Both the position numbers and the translations under genes were made by a program. From Aquimarina mycalae (GTDB taxonomy: Bacteria; Bacteroidota; Bacteroidia; Flavobacteriales; Flavobacteriaceae): a stretch of 64,000 nt of DNA. Each line of letters opens with the position of its first letter. Position 1 is the stretch's first letter. Below are positions 56,014 to 64,000 of the stretch, piece by piece. The notes beneath the pieces are model-generated. The model was not told where the DNA came from and searched no databases. It saw nothing but the letters and a program-made list of their open reading frames with translations. The stretch covers positions 284,851 to 348,850 of the forward strand of contig NZ_JARYGY010000001.1 of NCBI RefSeq assembly GCF_029906345.1, given 5' to 3'.

Positions 56014-57594
56014 ATGACACTATCAGAATGGTTTATTTTTTTCCTGGCAGTACAAGTTGTACATTTCTTGGGAACTTGGAAATTATATATCAAAGCAGGA
56101 AGAAAAGCTTGGGAAGCAGCAGTACCAGTATATAATGCAGTTGTTTTAATGAAAATAATAAATCGCCCTTGGTGGTGGGTTATTCTATTGTTTATACCTG
56201 TGATTAATGTAATCATGCTTCCTGTAATATGGGTAGAAACCATAAGAAGTTTTGGCAAAAACACTACTACTGACACTGTTTTGGTGATCCTAACATTAGG
56301 ATTATATATTTACTATGTAAATTATATGTTAGATGTCACTTATATTGAAGACCGAGATCTAAAACCTAGAACCGCAACTGGAGAATGGGTTAGTTCTATT
56401 CTTTTTGCAGTAGTAGCAGCAACTCTGGTTCATACCTATTTTATGCAACCTTATACGATTCCCACAGGATCACTAGAAAGAACGCTTCTTATTGGAGATT
56501 TCCTATTTGTCAGTAAATTTCATTATGGAGCAAGAACTCCTATGACATCGGTATCTTTTCCTATGGTACATGATACAATTCCTAAAGTAGGAGTAAAATC
56601 ATATCTAGAGACACCGCAATATCCATATTTTAGATTACCAGGTTTCCAAAAAATTAAACGCAATGATATTGTAGTATTTAGTTGGCCTGTAGATACAGTT
56701 CGTTTTTTTAGAGATAAATCTGGAATTAATGTATATAAGCCAATAGATAAAAAATCTAATTATGTAAAACGTTGTGTAGGAATCCCAGGTGATTCTTTAT
56801 CTATCGTTGATGGCAAAGTACATATCAACAAAGAACCTTTACAACTTCCTGATAGATCCAGAGTACAATACTCCTATAATATTCAGACAGAAAGTGGATT
56901 TAACCCAAGAAATTTATATGAGCGTTACAAATTAGTTTATGGTCAAAACTTATACCCTATCAATAATGCTGGTGGATATATTGCATCCGAATTATCTCAG
57001 GAAAATGCGACTAAACTAAAAAACAATCCTTATGTAACTAGTGTAGAAAGAATAATCTCTCAAAAAGGAACTAAGGATGCATCTATTTTCCCTAATAACG
57101 GAAAGGTAAATTGGAATGTAGATAATTTTGGAGCCATTTATATTCCCGAAGCTGGAAAAACAGTAGCAATGAATCTAGAGAGCTTTTCTCTGTACAGACG
57201 AATTATAGAAGTATATGAAGGCTCAGAAATGGGTATTGAAAATAAATTATCTGTTAAAGGTTCTCAGGTTTTATTAAACAACAAGCCAATAAACAATTAT
57301 ACGTTTAAACAGGATTATTATTGGATGATGGGAGACAATCGTCATAATAGTGAAGATAGTCGTATGTGGGGATATGTTCCTGCAAATCACGTCGTAGGAA
57401 AACCCGTTTTTATTTGGATGAGTTGGGACTCAAATGCTAAAGGTTTTTTAAATAAAATTAGATGGGATCGATTATTTACTACAGTTGGTGGAAATGGTAA
57501 ACCTGTATCCTATTTCTACTATTTCTTGATTGTACTAGTAGGTTGGATTATTTATAGCCGATTTAGAAAAAAGAAAAAACAAGCTAACGGTTAA
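56014..57594 (+). CDS. lepB: Signal peptidase I
   Basis: A 526-residue membrane peptidase. Residues about 1-110 form a DUF5684-type N-terminal membrane region (several helices); a further helix is near 125-145. Box B is PTGSLERTL with nucleophile Ser153, box D is YVKRCVGIPGDS with the general base Lys252, and box E is MGDNRHNSEDSRMWGYV near residue 450. A C-terminal helix (about 500-515) ends in a basic tail. The long insert between boxes D and E is typical of this phylum. It cleaves signal peptides of exported proteins. Confidence 0.95.
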   Translation: MTLSEWFIFFLAVQVVHFLGTWKLYIKAGRKAWEAAVPVYNAVVLMKIINRPWWWVILLFIPVINVIMLPVIWVETIRSFGKNTTTDTVLVILTLGLYIYYVNYMLDVTYIEDRDLKPRTATGEWVSSILFAVVAATLVHTYFMQPYTIPTGSLERTLLIGDFLFVSKFHYGARTPMTSVSFPMVHDTIPKVGVKSYLETPQYPYFRLPGFQKIKRNDIVVFSWPVDTVRFFRDKSGINVYKPIDKKSNYVKRCVGIPGDSLSIVDGKVHINKEPLQLPDRSRVQYSYNIQTESGFNPRNLYERYKLVYGQNLYPINNAGGYIASELSQENATKLKNNPYVTSVERIISQKGTKDASIFPNNGKVNWNVDNFGAIYIPEAGKTVAMNLESFSLYRRIIEVYEGSEMGIENKLSVKGSQVLLNNKPINNYTFKQDYYWMMGDNRHNSEDSRMWGYVPANHVVGKPVFIWMSWDSNAKGFLNKIRWDRLFTTVGGNGKPVSYFYYFLIVLVGWIIYSRFRKKKKQANG

Positions 57595-57653
57595 TATTAG
57601 ATATTAGGGTTTACAAAAATTAAGCTGATAAAATACGTATAGAATTTTTAAAA

Positions 57654-58277
57654 TTGAAAAGTACCCTACTCCATCCAACATATTTTGGGTCTATTGCGCA
57701 ATATGCAGCAATAGCGCAATCTGATTCAATTGTTTTTGAAGAACATGATAATTATCAAAAACAAACTTACCGCAATAGAACCTATATTTATTGTGCCAAT
57801 GGGAAACTTTTATTAACCATTCCGATTAAGCATATTGGAAATAAAGGAAGGCAATTATATAAAGATGTTCGTATAGAGAATGATTTTCAGTGGCAAGCGC
57901 TCCACTGGAAATCTCTTGAATCTGCTTATCGTACTTCTCCTTTCTTTGAGTATTATGAAGACGATTTGGTACATCTGTTCGAAAATAGAAAGGATTTTCT
58001 ATTAGATTTTAATTATGAATGCATGCAATTTGTTTGGGATTGTATGCAACTGGACATAGGTTATACAAAAACAGCATCATACCAAAAAAAAACAGAAGAT
58101 CTTATCGATATGAGAACACTTGTCAATGCTAAAATCAAAGCACCAGTCAATCTAGAATCTTATATCCAAGTATTCTCTGATAAATATGGGTTTATACCTA
58201 ATCTTTCTGTTTTGGATTTACTTTTTAATGAAGGCACAAACGCACTCACTTATTTAGAAAATCAAGTGATTTTTTAA
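57654..58277 (+). CDS. WbqC-family protein
   Basis: A 207-residue protein, TTG start. It begins with LHPTYFGSIAQYA, and contains FEEHDNYQKQTYRNRTYI and LLTIPI and a YKDVRIENDFQWQ-x-HWKSLE block, all characteristic of WbqC proteins. These are found in polysaccharide clusters but their biochemistry is not settled. It follows lepB by 59 bases and its stop overlaps the next start (TAATG). Confidence 0.85.
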   Translation: MKSTLLHPTYFGSIAQYAAIAQSDSIVFEEHDNYQKQTYRNRTYIYCANGKLLLTIPIKHIGNKGRQLYKDVRIENDFQWQALHWKSLESAYRTSPFFEYYEDDLVHLFENRKDFLLDFNYECMQFVWDCMQLDIGYTKTASYQKKTEDLIDMRTLVNAKIKAPVNLESYIQVFSDKYGFIPNLSVLDLLFNEGTNALTYLENQVIF

Positions 58278-58585
58278 TGACAACTTTTTTTATTCATTAC
58301 AGCTTTCATCTAATATTACCGTTAGGACTGGTTTTAATTTGTTATCCTACGGAATGGAAAAAAGCATATCCTATATTCTTAGCTGCTATGCTAATCGATC
58401 TGGATCATTTATTTGCAAATCCAGTTTTTGACCCTAACCGCTGTAGTATTGGATTTCATTTTTTACATAGTATCTATGCTATAATTGGATATAGTATTTT
58501 GTTGTTACCTAAAAAAACAAGAATTATCGGTATTGCACTACTTTGGCATATTTTTACTGATCAATTAGATTGTTGGATGATGTAA
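58277..58585 (+). CDS. DUF6122-type small membrane protein
   Basis: A 102-residue protein of three or four hydrophobic helices, with conserved HYSFHLILPL, AMLIDLDHLFANP, GFHFLHS and WHIFTDQLDC. The Asp/His pattern across the helices looks like a metal site; membrane-bound metal hydrolase activity is plausible but unproven. It is coupled by TAATG overlap to the WbqC gene and closes the cluster. Confidence 0.78.
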   Translation: MTTFFIHYSFHLILPLGLVLICYPTEWKKAYPIFLAAMLIDLDHLFANPVFDPNRCSIGFHFLHSIYAIIGYSILLLPKKTRIIGIALLWHIFTDQLDCWMM

Positions 58586-58664
58586 ATACAGGTATTTAGA
58601 AAATATTTTTTACATTTATTACTCGACAAGTCGTAACTTGTTTGTTTCTAAACCCTATATATCT

Positions 58665-59444
58665 ATGAATAGATTTTTACTTTCCATCCTATTTTTGACC
58701 TTTTTTTCTTGTGGAAAACAAACTAAAGAATCGACAAAGGACGCTGACAACCAAACAGCCAAACCTGAAACCGTTATCGCATTGCCTATACAAAGACATG
58801 CTACCATACCAATGGACACCGCTCTTGTACGTAAACTTTCTAATAAAGAACTAACTTCTATATTCACAACAAATAGACAAATTAAATTAGGTATCTCTAA
58901 TAAGGTATATCAAGCATATACTTATAAAGATACGTCTAGTGAATATTATCTATTATTAACAGATCATAATAATATAATAAATGAAGAAAAAGACACCTTA
59001 TATGATAATGTATATGCGTTAAACCTAACAAGCAAAAATTATCAGTTTAAAAAAAGATCTACTATTAAAGGGGAAATAGATGAAGAATGGGAAACTTCTA
59101 TTGGTTTCTGGAATCAATATTCACAACTATCAGATCTTGACAAAGATGGCTCAATAGATCCAATTATAGTCTATGGTACTACTACTCAAAGTATGTATGA
59201 AGATGGTAGAGTTAGAATAATAGCGTATTACAAGAAAAAAAGAGTAACTATTAAGCACCAGAATAGCGAAATACCTGATGGCAGGCTTACAAAAATTAAT
59301 AAAAACTTTTATAAGTTCCCTGTACAAATTCAAGAGGCTGTAAAGGAAAAAATGAGATTAATGACAAAAAACGGACATGCTGTTTTTGCCGAAGGTTGGG
59401 AAAAAAGTATGGATAATAAAGCTACTCGTTTAGAAAACAATTAA
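58665..59444 (+). CDS. Lipoprotein of unknown function
   Basis: The ATG at 58665 gives a lipoprotein signal (lipobox TFFSC, Cys16) and 259 residues. The body is mostly beta (TYKDTSSEYYLLLTD, VYALNLTSKNYQFKKRS) with an acidic calcium-like loop DLDKDGSIDPI. No family is recognised. It is convergent with the nuclease gene; the two stop codons lie in one small hairpin. Confidence 0.75.
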   Translation: MNRFLLSILFLTFFSCGKQTKESTKDADNQTAKPETVIALPIQRHATIPMDTALVRKLSNKELTSIFTTNRQIKLGISNKVYQAYTYKDTSSEYYLLLTDHNNIINEEKDTLYDNVYALNLTSKNYQFKKRSTIKGEIDEEWETSIGFWNQYSQLSDLDKDGSIDPIIVYGTTTQSMYEDGRVRIIAYYKKKRVTIKHQNSEIPDGRLTKINKNFYKFPVQIQEAVKEKMRLMTKNGHAVFAEGWEKSMDNKATRLENN

Positions 59445-59459
59445 TACTCAATAGTATTA
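59442..59459. repeat. Small hairpin spanning both stop codons of a convergent pair
   Basis: TAATACT (59442-59448), loop CAAT, AGTATTA (59453-59459). The stop codon of each gene is at the foot of the stem. A weak bidirectional terminator is possible. Confidence 0.5.
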
Positions 59460-60476
59460 TTTGAGTTTAATCTTTGAAAAGATAGGATAATGATCTGAAA
59501 GCTCTACGTCAAAACTTTTAAAACCTAATACCTCTGAATTTTCAGGAACCAATATAAAATCAATTCTTGCAGGAAATAACTCAAAATTAAACGTTTTTCC
59601 AAAACCCGAACCTGCTTCTTTAAAAGTATCCTGAAGATTTTCTGATTTAATTTTATCATAGACATAAGAATATGCCGTATTATTAAAATCTCCCATTATA
59701 ATATTCTCATAAGGGGATGATTTCATATGTGCGATCAATTGTTCTGCTTGACTCTGTTGTTTTTTAAAAGAAATTTGAATACGTTTTAGTAGTTTCTGAG
59801 AATCTGCTTTAGACAATTCTTTAGTCATAGCACCTATTTTATGAGATTGTAAATGGACATTATAAATTCTTAATGTGTCCTTATCTTTTACAATATCTGC
59901 ATAAATCACATTATTGGCGGTTTCTTCAAAATTCAATGAACCTTTATTAACAATTGGATACCTGGAAAAAATCACCAGTGCTAATTCTTTACTGTTATGA
60001 TTAAAATATTCATACTTAAACTCGTATTGCTTAAAATCAATATTAGGGTCATTATAATATTCTTGTGCACAAAAAACATCTGGATTTTGATCTCTTACCA
60101 ATGTCGAAATATCTTTAGGAATCTCATCAGAGTCAATCCATTCAAAACGATTAAAGCTATGCACGTTATAACTTAATAGTGAAAGTGTATTTTCTACATC
60201 GTCCGAAGATTTCCCTCTTATTTTATACAAAGAAGATACATGCGAAATCCCCAAAATCAATACTATCAATGATAACAGCATTTTGCGCTTTAAGAGTATA
60301 GCCCAATATAAAAAAAACAATACGTTAACAAGAATCAAAACAGGTACAGCAAGGCTTAATACCGATAACAAAGGAAATACTTGAGGAGAAACGTATGGTA
60401 ATAGATACGACATCAATAAAGCAAAGGCTATTATTGAATTTATAAAAAATATGATCTTATTAACCAGTTTTCTCAT
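59457..60476 (-). CDS. Endonuclease/exonuclease/phosphatase-family membrane protein
   Basis: A 339-residue protein with two or three N-terminal membrane helices (about 8-90) and an EEP domain (about 95-339). SYNVHSFNRF, CAQEYYNDP, VHLQSHK, IMGDFNNTAYS and the final LSDHYPI match the catalytic and metal residues of the fold. The active site would face outside or the periplasm. It could act on nucleic acids or phospholipids. It lies two bases after the second rhomboid gene, last of the mutL operon. Confidence 0.88.
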   Translation of the reverse strand: MRKLVNKIIFFINSIIAFALLMSYLLPYVSPQVFPLLSVLSLAVPVLILVNVLFFLYWAILLKRKMLLSLIVLILGISHVSSLYKIRGKSSDDVENTLSLLSYNVHSFNRFEWIDSDEIPKDISTLVRDQNPDVFCAQEYYNDPNIDFKQYEFKYEYFNHNSKELALVIFSRYPIVNKGSLNFEETANNVIYADIVKDKDTLRIYNVHLQSHKIGAMTKELSKADSQKLLKRIQISFKKQQSQAEQLIAHMKSSPYENIIMGDFNNTAYSYVYDKIKSENLQDTFKEAGSGFGKTFNFELFPARIDFILVPENSEVLGFKSFDVELSDHYPIFSKIKLK

Positions 60477-60478
60477 GA

Positions 60479-61375
60479 CTAATCTTTACCCGCTTTAAAC
60501 AAAAAATCTTTTTCTTGCTTGGTTAAGCTATCATAGCCGCTTTTACTAATTTTATCAAGTATTGCGTCTATCTGAGCTTGATTGGGGTTTTTAGTCTTAG
60601 GTGTAATCGTTTTTTTAGTAGCAGTCTTTTTAGTTTTTTTAGCTTTATGCACTGTTTTAAGAGGGCTTTTCTTACTAGGTTTAAAAAGGTTAACTAATGA
60701 ATCCATTATTTTCTCAAACCAACTTCCAACATCGTTCCCTTTCTTAAGTTGACTAGCATATAGATATCCAAATAATGCTCCTCCTAAATGTGCAATATGA
60801 CCACCTGCATTTCCAGCTGGTATTTGGACAATATCCAATATCACAAAAAAGGCAGCTATCCACCAAAATTTAATGCTACCGATAAACATTAACCTTACGG
60901 TCATATGTGGTATATAGGTTGCCGTAGCAATCAATATCGCCATTACAGAAGCAGAAGCCCCTAACAATACAGAATCTCCTATTTCGGAAAAAGCTGGAAA
61001 CAAATTATACGATAACATATATAGTAGTGCTCCAAAAATTGCCCCCAAAAAATATACCGTAAGCACTCTTTTTCCTGTTAAATAAGAAATAAAATATCTC
61101 CCAGAAAAGTATAGTATAATCATATTAGAAGCAATATGCCAGATACCACTATGAAGAAAGGCATAGGTTATTATAGACCATGGTTTTGTAAAAAAATCCC
61201 CTAACTCCTTAGGGAAAACAAACCAATCCATTAAAAAACCACTAGAAGCATTAAATAAAAATGCAAACGTATTTAGTAGATAAAAAGAAATGAATACCAC
61301 CACATTGATCACTATCAATTTCTCAATGATCGTAAACCTTTTAAATTTCAGCTTTAAATCGTCTATCTGTGACAT
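60479..61375 (-). CDS. Rhomboid-family intramembrane protease 2
   Basis: The ATG at 61375 overlaps the stop of the first rhomboid gene (TAATG) and gives 298 residues; a TTG three codons upstream is less likely. Six membrane helices carry the motifs WHIASNMIILYFSGRY, the nucleophile in GASASVMAI and the histidine in HIAHLGGALFGY. The C-terminal 90 residues are cytoplasmic and lysine/threonine-rich (KKTKKTATKK), ending in a helical LTKQEKDFLFKAG tail common in Bacteroidota rhomboids. It cleaves membrane proteins within the bilayer. Confidence 0.9.
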   Translation of the reverse strand: MSQIDDLKLKFKRFTIIEKLIVINVVVFISFYLLNTFAFLFNASSGFLMDWFVFPKELGDFFTKPWSIITYAFLHSGIWHIASNMIILYFSGRYFISYLTGKRVLTVYFLGAIFGALLYMLSYNLFPAFSEIGDSVLLGASASVMAILIATATYIPHMTVRLMFIGSIKFWWIAAFFVILDIVQIPAGNAGGHIAHLGGALFGYLYASQLKKGNDVGSWFEKIMDSLVNLFKPSKKSPLKTVHKAKKTKKTATKKTITPKTKNPNQAQIDAILDKISKSGYDSLTKQEKDFLFKAGKD

Positions 61376-62130
61376 TAATTCCAACGATTTTGATTAAACG
61401 AATTCTTTTTCCAATACCACATCGTGATAAACCCAATAACCGCACCACCAATATGTGCCCAGTGCGCTACATTTGTAGCTCCGTAAATACTCTGACCAGT
61501 TAATCCTCCAAATAAATCCATAGCAAAATATCCTGCAACCAAATACTTAGCTTTTATAGGAATAGGGATAAACATAAGATACAAAGGTAAATTTGGGAAT
61601 AATACAGCAAAAGCAGCAATAACTCCAGAAATTGCACCAGAAGCTCCAACCATAGGAACTGCATAAGAATCTATTAATGTTGCAGTAACATCTGATGATA
61701 TAGATTCATATGAGTAATAGGATCTATTTATTGTTGCTTGATCTAACATTTCAAGAATATTACTCATTGGAATCCCTGCCTGTAAATGCGCCTCAAGAGC
61801 TGGTTTAAATTGAATATAATGAAAGAATAATTGTAAACCTGCAGCACCTAATCCAGCAGAAAAATATAAAAACAAAAATTTCTTTTGACCTATTGAATAT
61901 TCCAAGTGACTACCAAACATATACAACACAAACATATTAAAGAAAATATGTGTTCCATTACCATGCATGAACATATGTGTAATAATCTGCCATACCTGAA
62001 AATTATTATTTTCGGGATACCATAACGCAAAAAACTGATCAGAAGCATATCCTCCAATACCAAGCGCTCCTACAAAAACTATTATATTAATTATTAATAA
62101 AACCTTTACCGTATCTGTAATTCTACCCAT
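61375..62130 (-). CDS. Rhomboid-family intramembrane protease 1
   Basis: A 251-residue protein of six membrane helices. It has HMFMHGNGTHIFFNMFVLY, the catalytic serine in GASGAISGVIAAF and the histidine in WAHIGGAVIGF, so the Ser/His dyad is complete. A loop of about 50 residues between helices (about 115-165) is longer than in the second copy. It starts seven bases after mutL and is coupled to the second rhomboid gene. Confidence 0.92.
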   Translation of the reverse strand: MGRITDTVKVLLIINIIVFVGALGIGGYASDQFFALWYPENNNFQVWQIITHMFMHGNGTHIFFNMFVLYMFGSHLEYSIGQKKFLFLYFSAGLGAAGLQLFFHYIQFKPALEAHLQAGIPMSNILEMLDQATINRSYYSYESISSDVTATLIDSYAVPMVGASGAISGVIAAFAVLFPNLPLYLMFIPIPIKAKYLVAGYFAMDLFGGLTGQSIYGATNVAHWAHIGGAVIGFITMWYWKKNSFNQNRWN

Positions 62131-62136
62131 CTACTT

Positions 62137-64000
62137 TTAAAATTTTTTATCTATATCATCTACTGTTAACGTGATGAATGTTGGCTTATTATCTGGTGAA
62201 ATTGTTGGTTCAGTACATGCAAAAAGACTATTTACTATATGTTGCTGTTGCTCTTTTGCCAAATCTGCTCCCGTTCTTACTGCTATACTTCCCGAAATAG
62301 ATCTCGCTAGTAGATCTGTTAAAGAAAAACCAGTATCTGGCACTTCGTGCTCAATATCACTGATTAATTTTTCTAAAAGCATAGAAACTTCACTTTCTGT
62401 AATTACTGTAGGAATTCCTGAAATGGTTGCTTCTTCTCCAGAGATATCTTCAAATACAAAACCAGTATTCTCTAACTGTTCCTGCACAGTTTTTAGCAAT
62501 GTTACCTCTTGTTTGGAAAAAGAAAGTTTTAATGGAAATAATAACTGTTGGCTTACAGCACTTGCCATTGTAATATTCTTTAGTACCTCTTCGTATAAAA
62601 TTCTCTGATGTGCTCGATGTTGATTAATAATTACCATACCACTTTTAATAGTGGTCACAATATATTTTCGTCTTAACTGATACGTTGTATTATGTTCTAA
62701 ATCTGTATTTGTATTTCCTTCAAATAAAGAACCCGTTACTTCTGTGCTTTCAAACTGAACTGTAGAAAAATCACTTTCAGTAGGTTTAGAAGGTATTTCT
62801 GTGGTATCTAAACCAGCATATAAATTCTCCCAACTTCCAGTAGATTCTTTTTTAAAATTGGTATAACTTTTTGTAGATGATCCATTACTATCCTTTGGGT
62901 CTTCTTTAAACGGATTAAAACTTCTATCAACTTCTATTGTAGGAGTTTGAACCATTTTACTTTTATACTCATACGGAGTATCCATCGAAGCATCCCGATT
63001 AAAATCTAAAACTGGAGCTACATTAAATTGACCTAAACTATGTTTTATCGTAGAACGTAACATCGCATATAACGCATGTTCATCATCAAACTTAATTTCT
63101 GTTTTCGTTGGATGAATATTAATGTCAATAGATGTTGGGTCAACTGTTAGATATATAAAATAACTTGGATGTGTTTTTTCTTTAAGCAATCCTTCGAATG
63201 CAGAATTCACTCCATGATTAAGATAAGCACTCTTGATAAATCTATCGTTGACAAAGAAAAATTGTTCACCTCTGGTTCGCTTTGCATATTCTGGTTTGGC
63301 CACAAACCCAGTAATACTAACCAGATCTGTCTCTTCGTCAATTGGGACTAATTTTTCATTGGTTTTTCCACCAAAAATCTGAACAATTCGTTGACGATGA
63401 TTAGAAACAGGAAGATTAAAAACCTCGCTTCCATTATGGTACATATCAAACTTAATATCTGCATGAACCATAGCAACCCTATGAAATTCGTCTATAATAT
63501 GGCGTAACTCTACGGTATTTGATTTTAGAAAATTACGACGTGCAGGAATATTATAAAAAAGATTTTTCACACTTATAGAAGTTCCTTTTGGTGTAACACA
63601 AACCTCTTGTGAAACTACTTCACTACCCTCTATTTTTATTTCTGTACCTACTTCATCCTTCTCTTGCTTAGTCTTTAACTCTACATGAGCAATTGCGGCA
63701 ATAGAGGCAAGGGCTTCGCCTCTAAACCCTTTAGTATTTAGCTGAAAAAGATCTTCTGCTGTTTTTATTTTAGAGGTTGCATGGCGCTCAAAACTAAGTC
63801 TTGCATCTGTAACACTCATACCAACACCATCATCAATAACCTGAATAAGTGTTTTGCCTGCTTCTTTAATGATTAATTTTATATGGGTAGCCTTAGCATC
63901 TATAGCATTCTCTAACAGCTCCTTAACCACAGAAGCTGGTCGTTGAACCACTTCTCCAGCAGCAATCTGATTGGCTACATGGTCTGGTAATAATTGGATG
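62137..64000 (-). CDS. mutL: DNA mismatch repair protein MutL (5' end outside window)
   Basis: The frame is open to the right edge, so only the first few codons are missing; the visible part has about 621 residues. The N-terminal GHKL ATPase shows VANQIAAGEVVQRPASVVKE, NAIDA, DDGVGM and TKGFRGEALASI; the transducer domain has FVNDRFI and HPTKTEI. The C-terminal domain (about 430-621) includes QHRAHQRILYE, so no classic DQHAxxER endonuclease motif is present at that place (the H-R form suggests a weak or absent nuclease). It is the first gene of a leftward operon with two rhomboids and a nuclease. Confidence 0.94.
   Translation of the reverse strand, partial: IQLLPDHVANQIAAGEVVQRPASVVKELLENAIDAKATHIKLIIKEAGKTLIQVIDDGVGMSVTDARLSFERHATSKIKTAEDLFQLNTKGFRGEALASIAAIAHVELKTKQEKDEVGTEIKIEGSEVVSQEVCVTPKGTSISVKNLFYNIPARRNFLKSNTVELRHIIDEFHRVAMVHADIKFDMYHNGSEVFNLPVSNHRQRIVQIFGGKTNEKLVPIDEETDLVSITGFVAKPEYAKRTRGEQFFFVNDRFIKSAYLNHGVNSAFEGLLKEKTHPSYFIYLTVDPTSIDINIHPTKTEIKFDDEHALYAMLRSTIKHSLGQFNVAPVLDFNRDASMDTPYEYKSKMVQTPTIEVDRSFNPFKEDPKDSNGSSTKSYTNFKKESTGSWENLYAGLDTTEIPSKPTESDFSTVQFESTEVTGSLFEGNTNTDLEHNTTYQLRRKYIVTTIKSGMVIINQHRAHQRILYEEVLKNITMASAVSQQLLFPLKLSFSKQEVTLLKTVQEQLENTGFVFEDISGEEATISGIPTVITESEVSMLLEKLISDIEHEVPDTGFSLTDLLARSISGSIAVRTGADLAKEQQQHIVNSLFACTEPTISPDNKPTFITLTVDDIDKKF

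Noticed and set aside
1..64000. CRISPR arrays, complete insertion sequences, rRNA genes
   Set aside because: No spaced direct repeats, transposase frames or rRNA-like sequence were seen on either strand.

Overview
The window looks like chromosome of a marine member of the Flavobacteriaceae (Bacteroidota), possibly Aquimarina or a close relative; the genus is an inference. Supporting signs are AT-rich DNA, TTG and GTG starts beside ATG, -7 boxes of the TAnnTTTG type, many lipoproteins and Sec-exported proteins, TonB-type outer-membrane uptake, and gene orders familiar from this family (parA-parB-DUF5683-dapB-lepB-wbqC, and the methylmalonyl-CoA mutase pair behind uridine kinase and a DivIC/FtsB-like gene).

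Layout. 1-1401: end of an ABC exporter and its HlyD-type adaptor. 1404-9805: four tandem paralogous membrane histidine kinases, each with a periplasmic TPR sensor and an almost invariant kinase half, and no response regulator beside them; three of the four share an upstream box at fixed spacing. 10031-13797: two lipoprotein hydrolases (DUF885 and CocE/NonD type). 13980-18514: two large lipoproteins, one MACPF/CDC-like with a lectin-like C-terminus and one with two lamin-tail and two spondin domains; both end in the same two-hairpin 3' trailer. 18718-25501: a Crp/Fnr-type regulator with a nonsense codon in its HTH, then dsbD, tilS, a sigma-factor-like gene, pabB and an FMN reductase.

25710-36026 is an accessory, decaying stretch: a membrane AraC regulator, a DJ-1-like lipoprotein, a frameshifted beta-lactamase-fold gene, a LytS/LytTR-type two-component pair, a PD40 propeller gene, remnants of a second propeller and a second hydrolase, a beta-lactamase-fold lipoprotein lacking its SxxK residues, and a truncated alcohol dehydrogenase. 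A tRNA-Pro(TGG) follows, then a frameshifted small secreted protein.

37167-41088 encodes a TonB-dependent receptor, a PQQ-type sugar dehydrogenase lipoprotein and a cytochrome c, probably one periplasmic oxidation module. 42023-49601 holds anmK, udk, a divIC-like gene, mutA, a secreted protein of unknown function, mutB and a dienoyl-CoA-reductase-like SDR. 49957-52812 is a large M16 protease. 52947-58585 is the parAB-dapB-lepB housekeeping cluster. The window closes with a lipoprotein and a leftward operon mutL-rhomboid-rhomboid-nuclease, with mutL cut by the right edge.

All family names come from reading motifs by eye; no database search was run.
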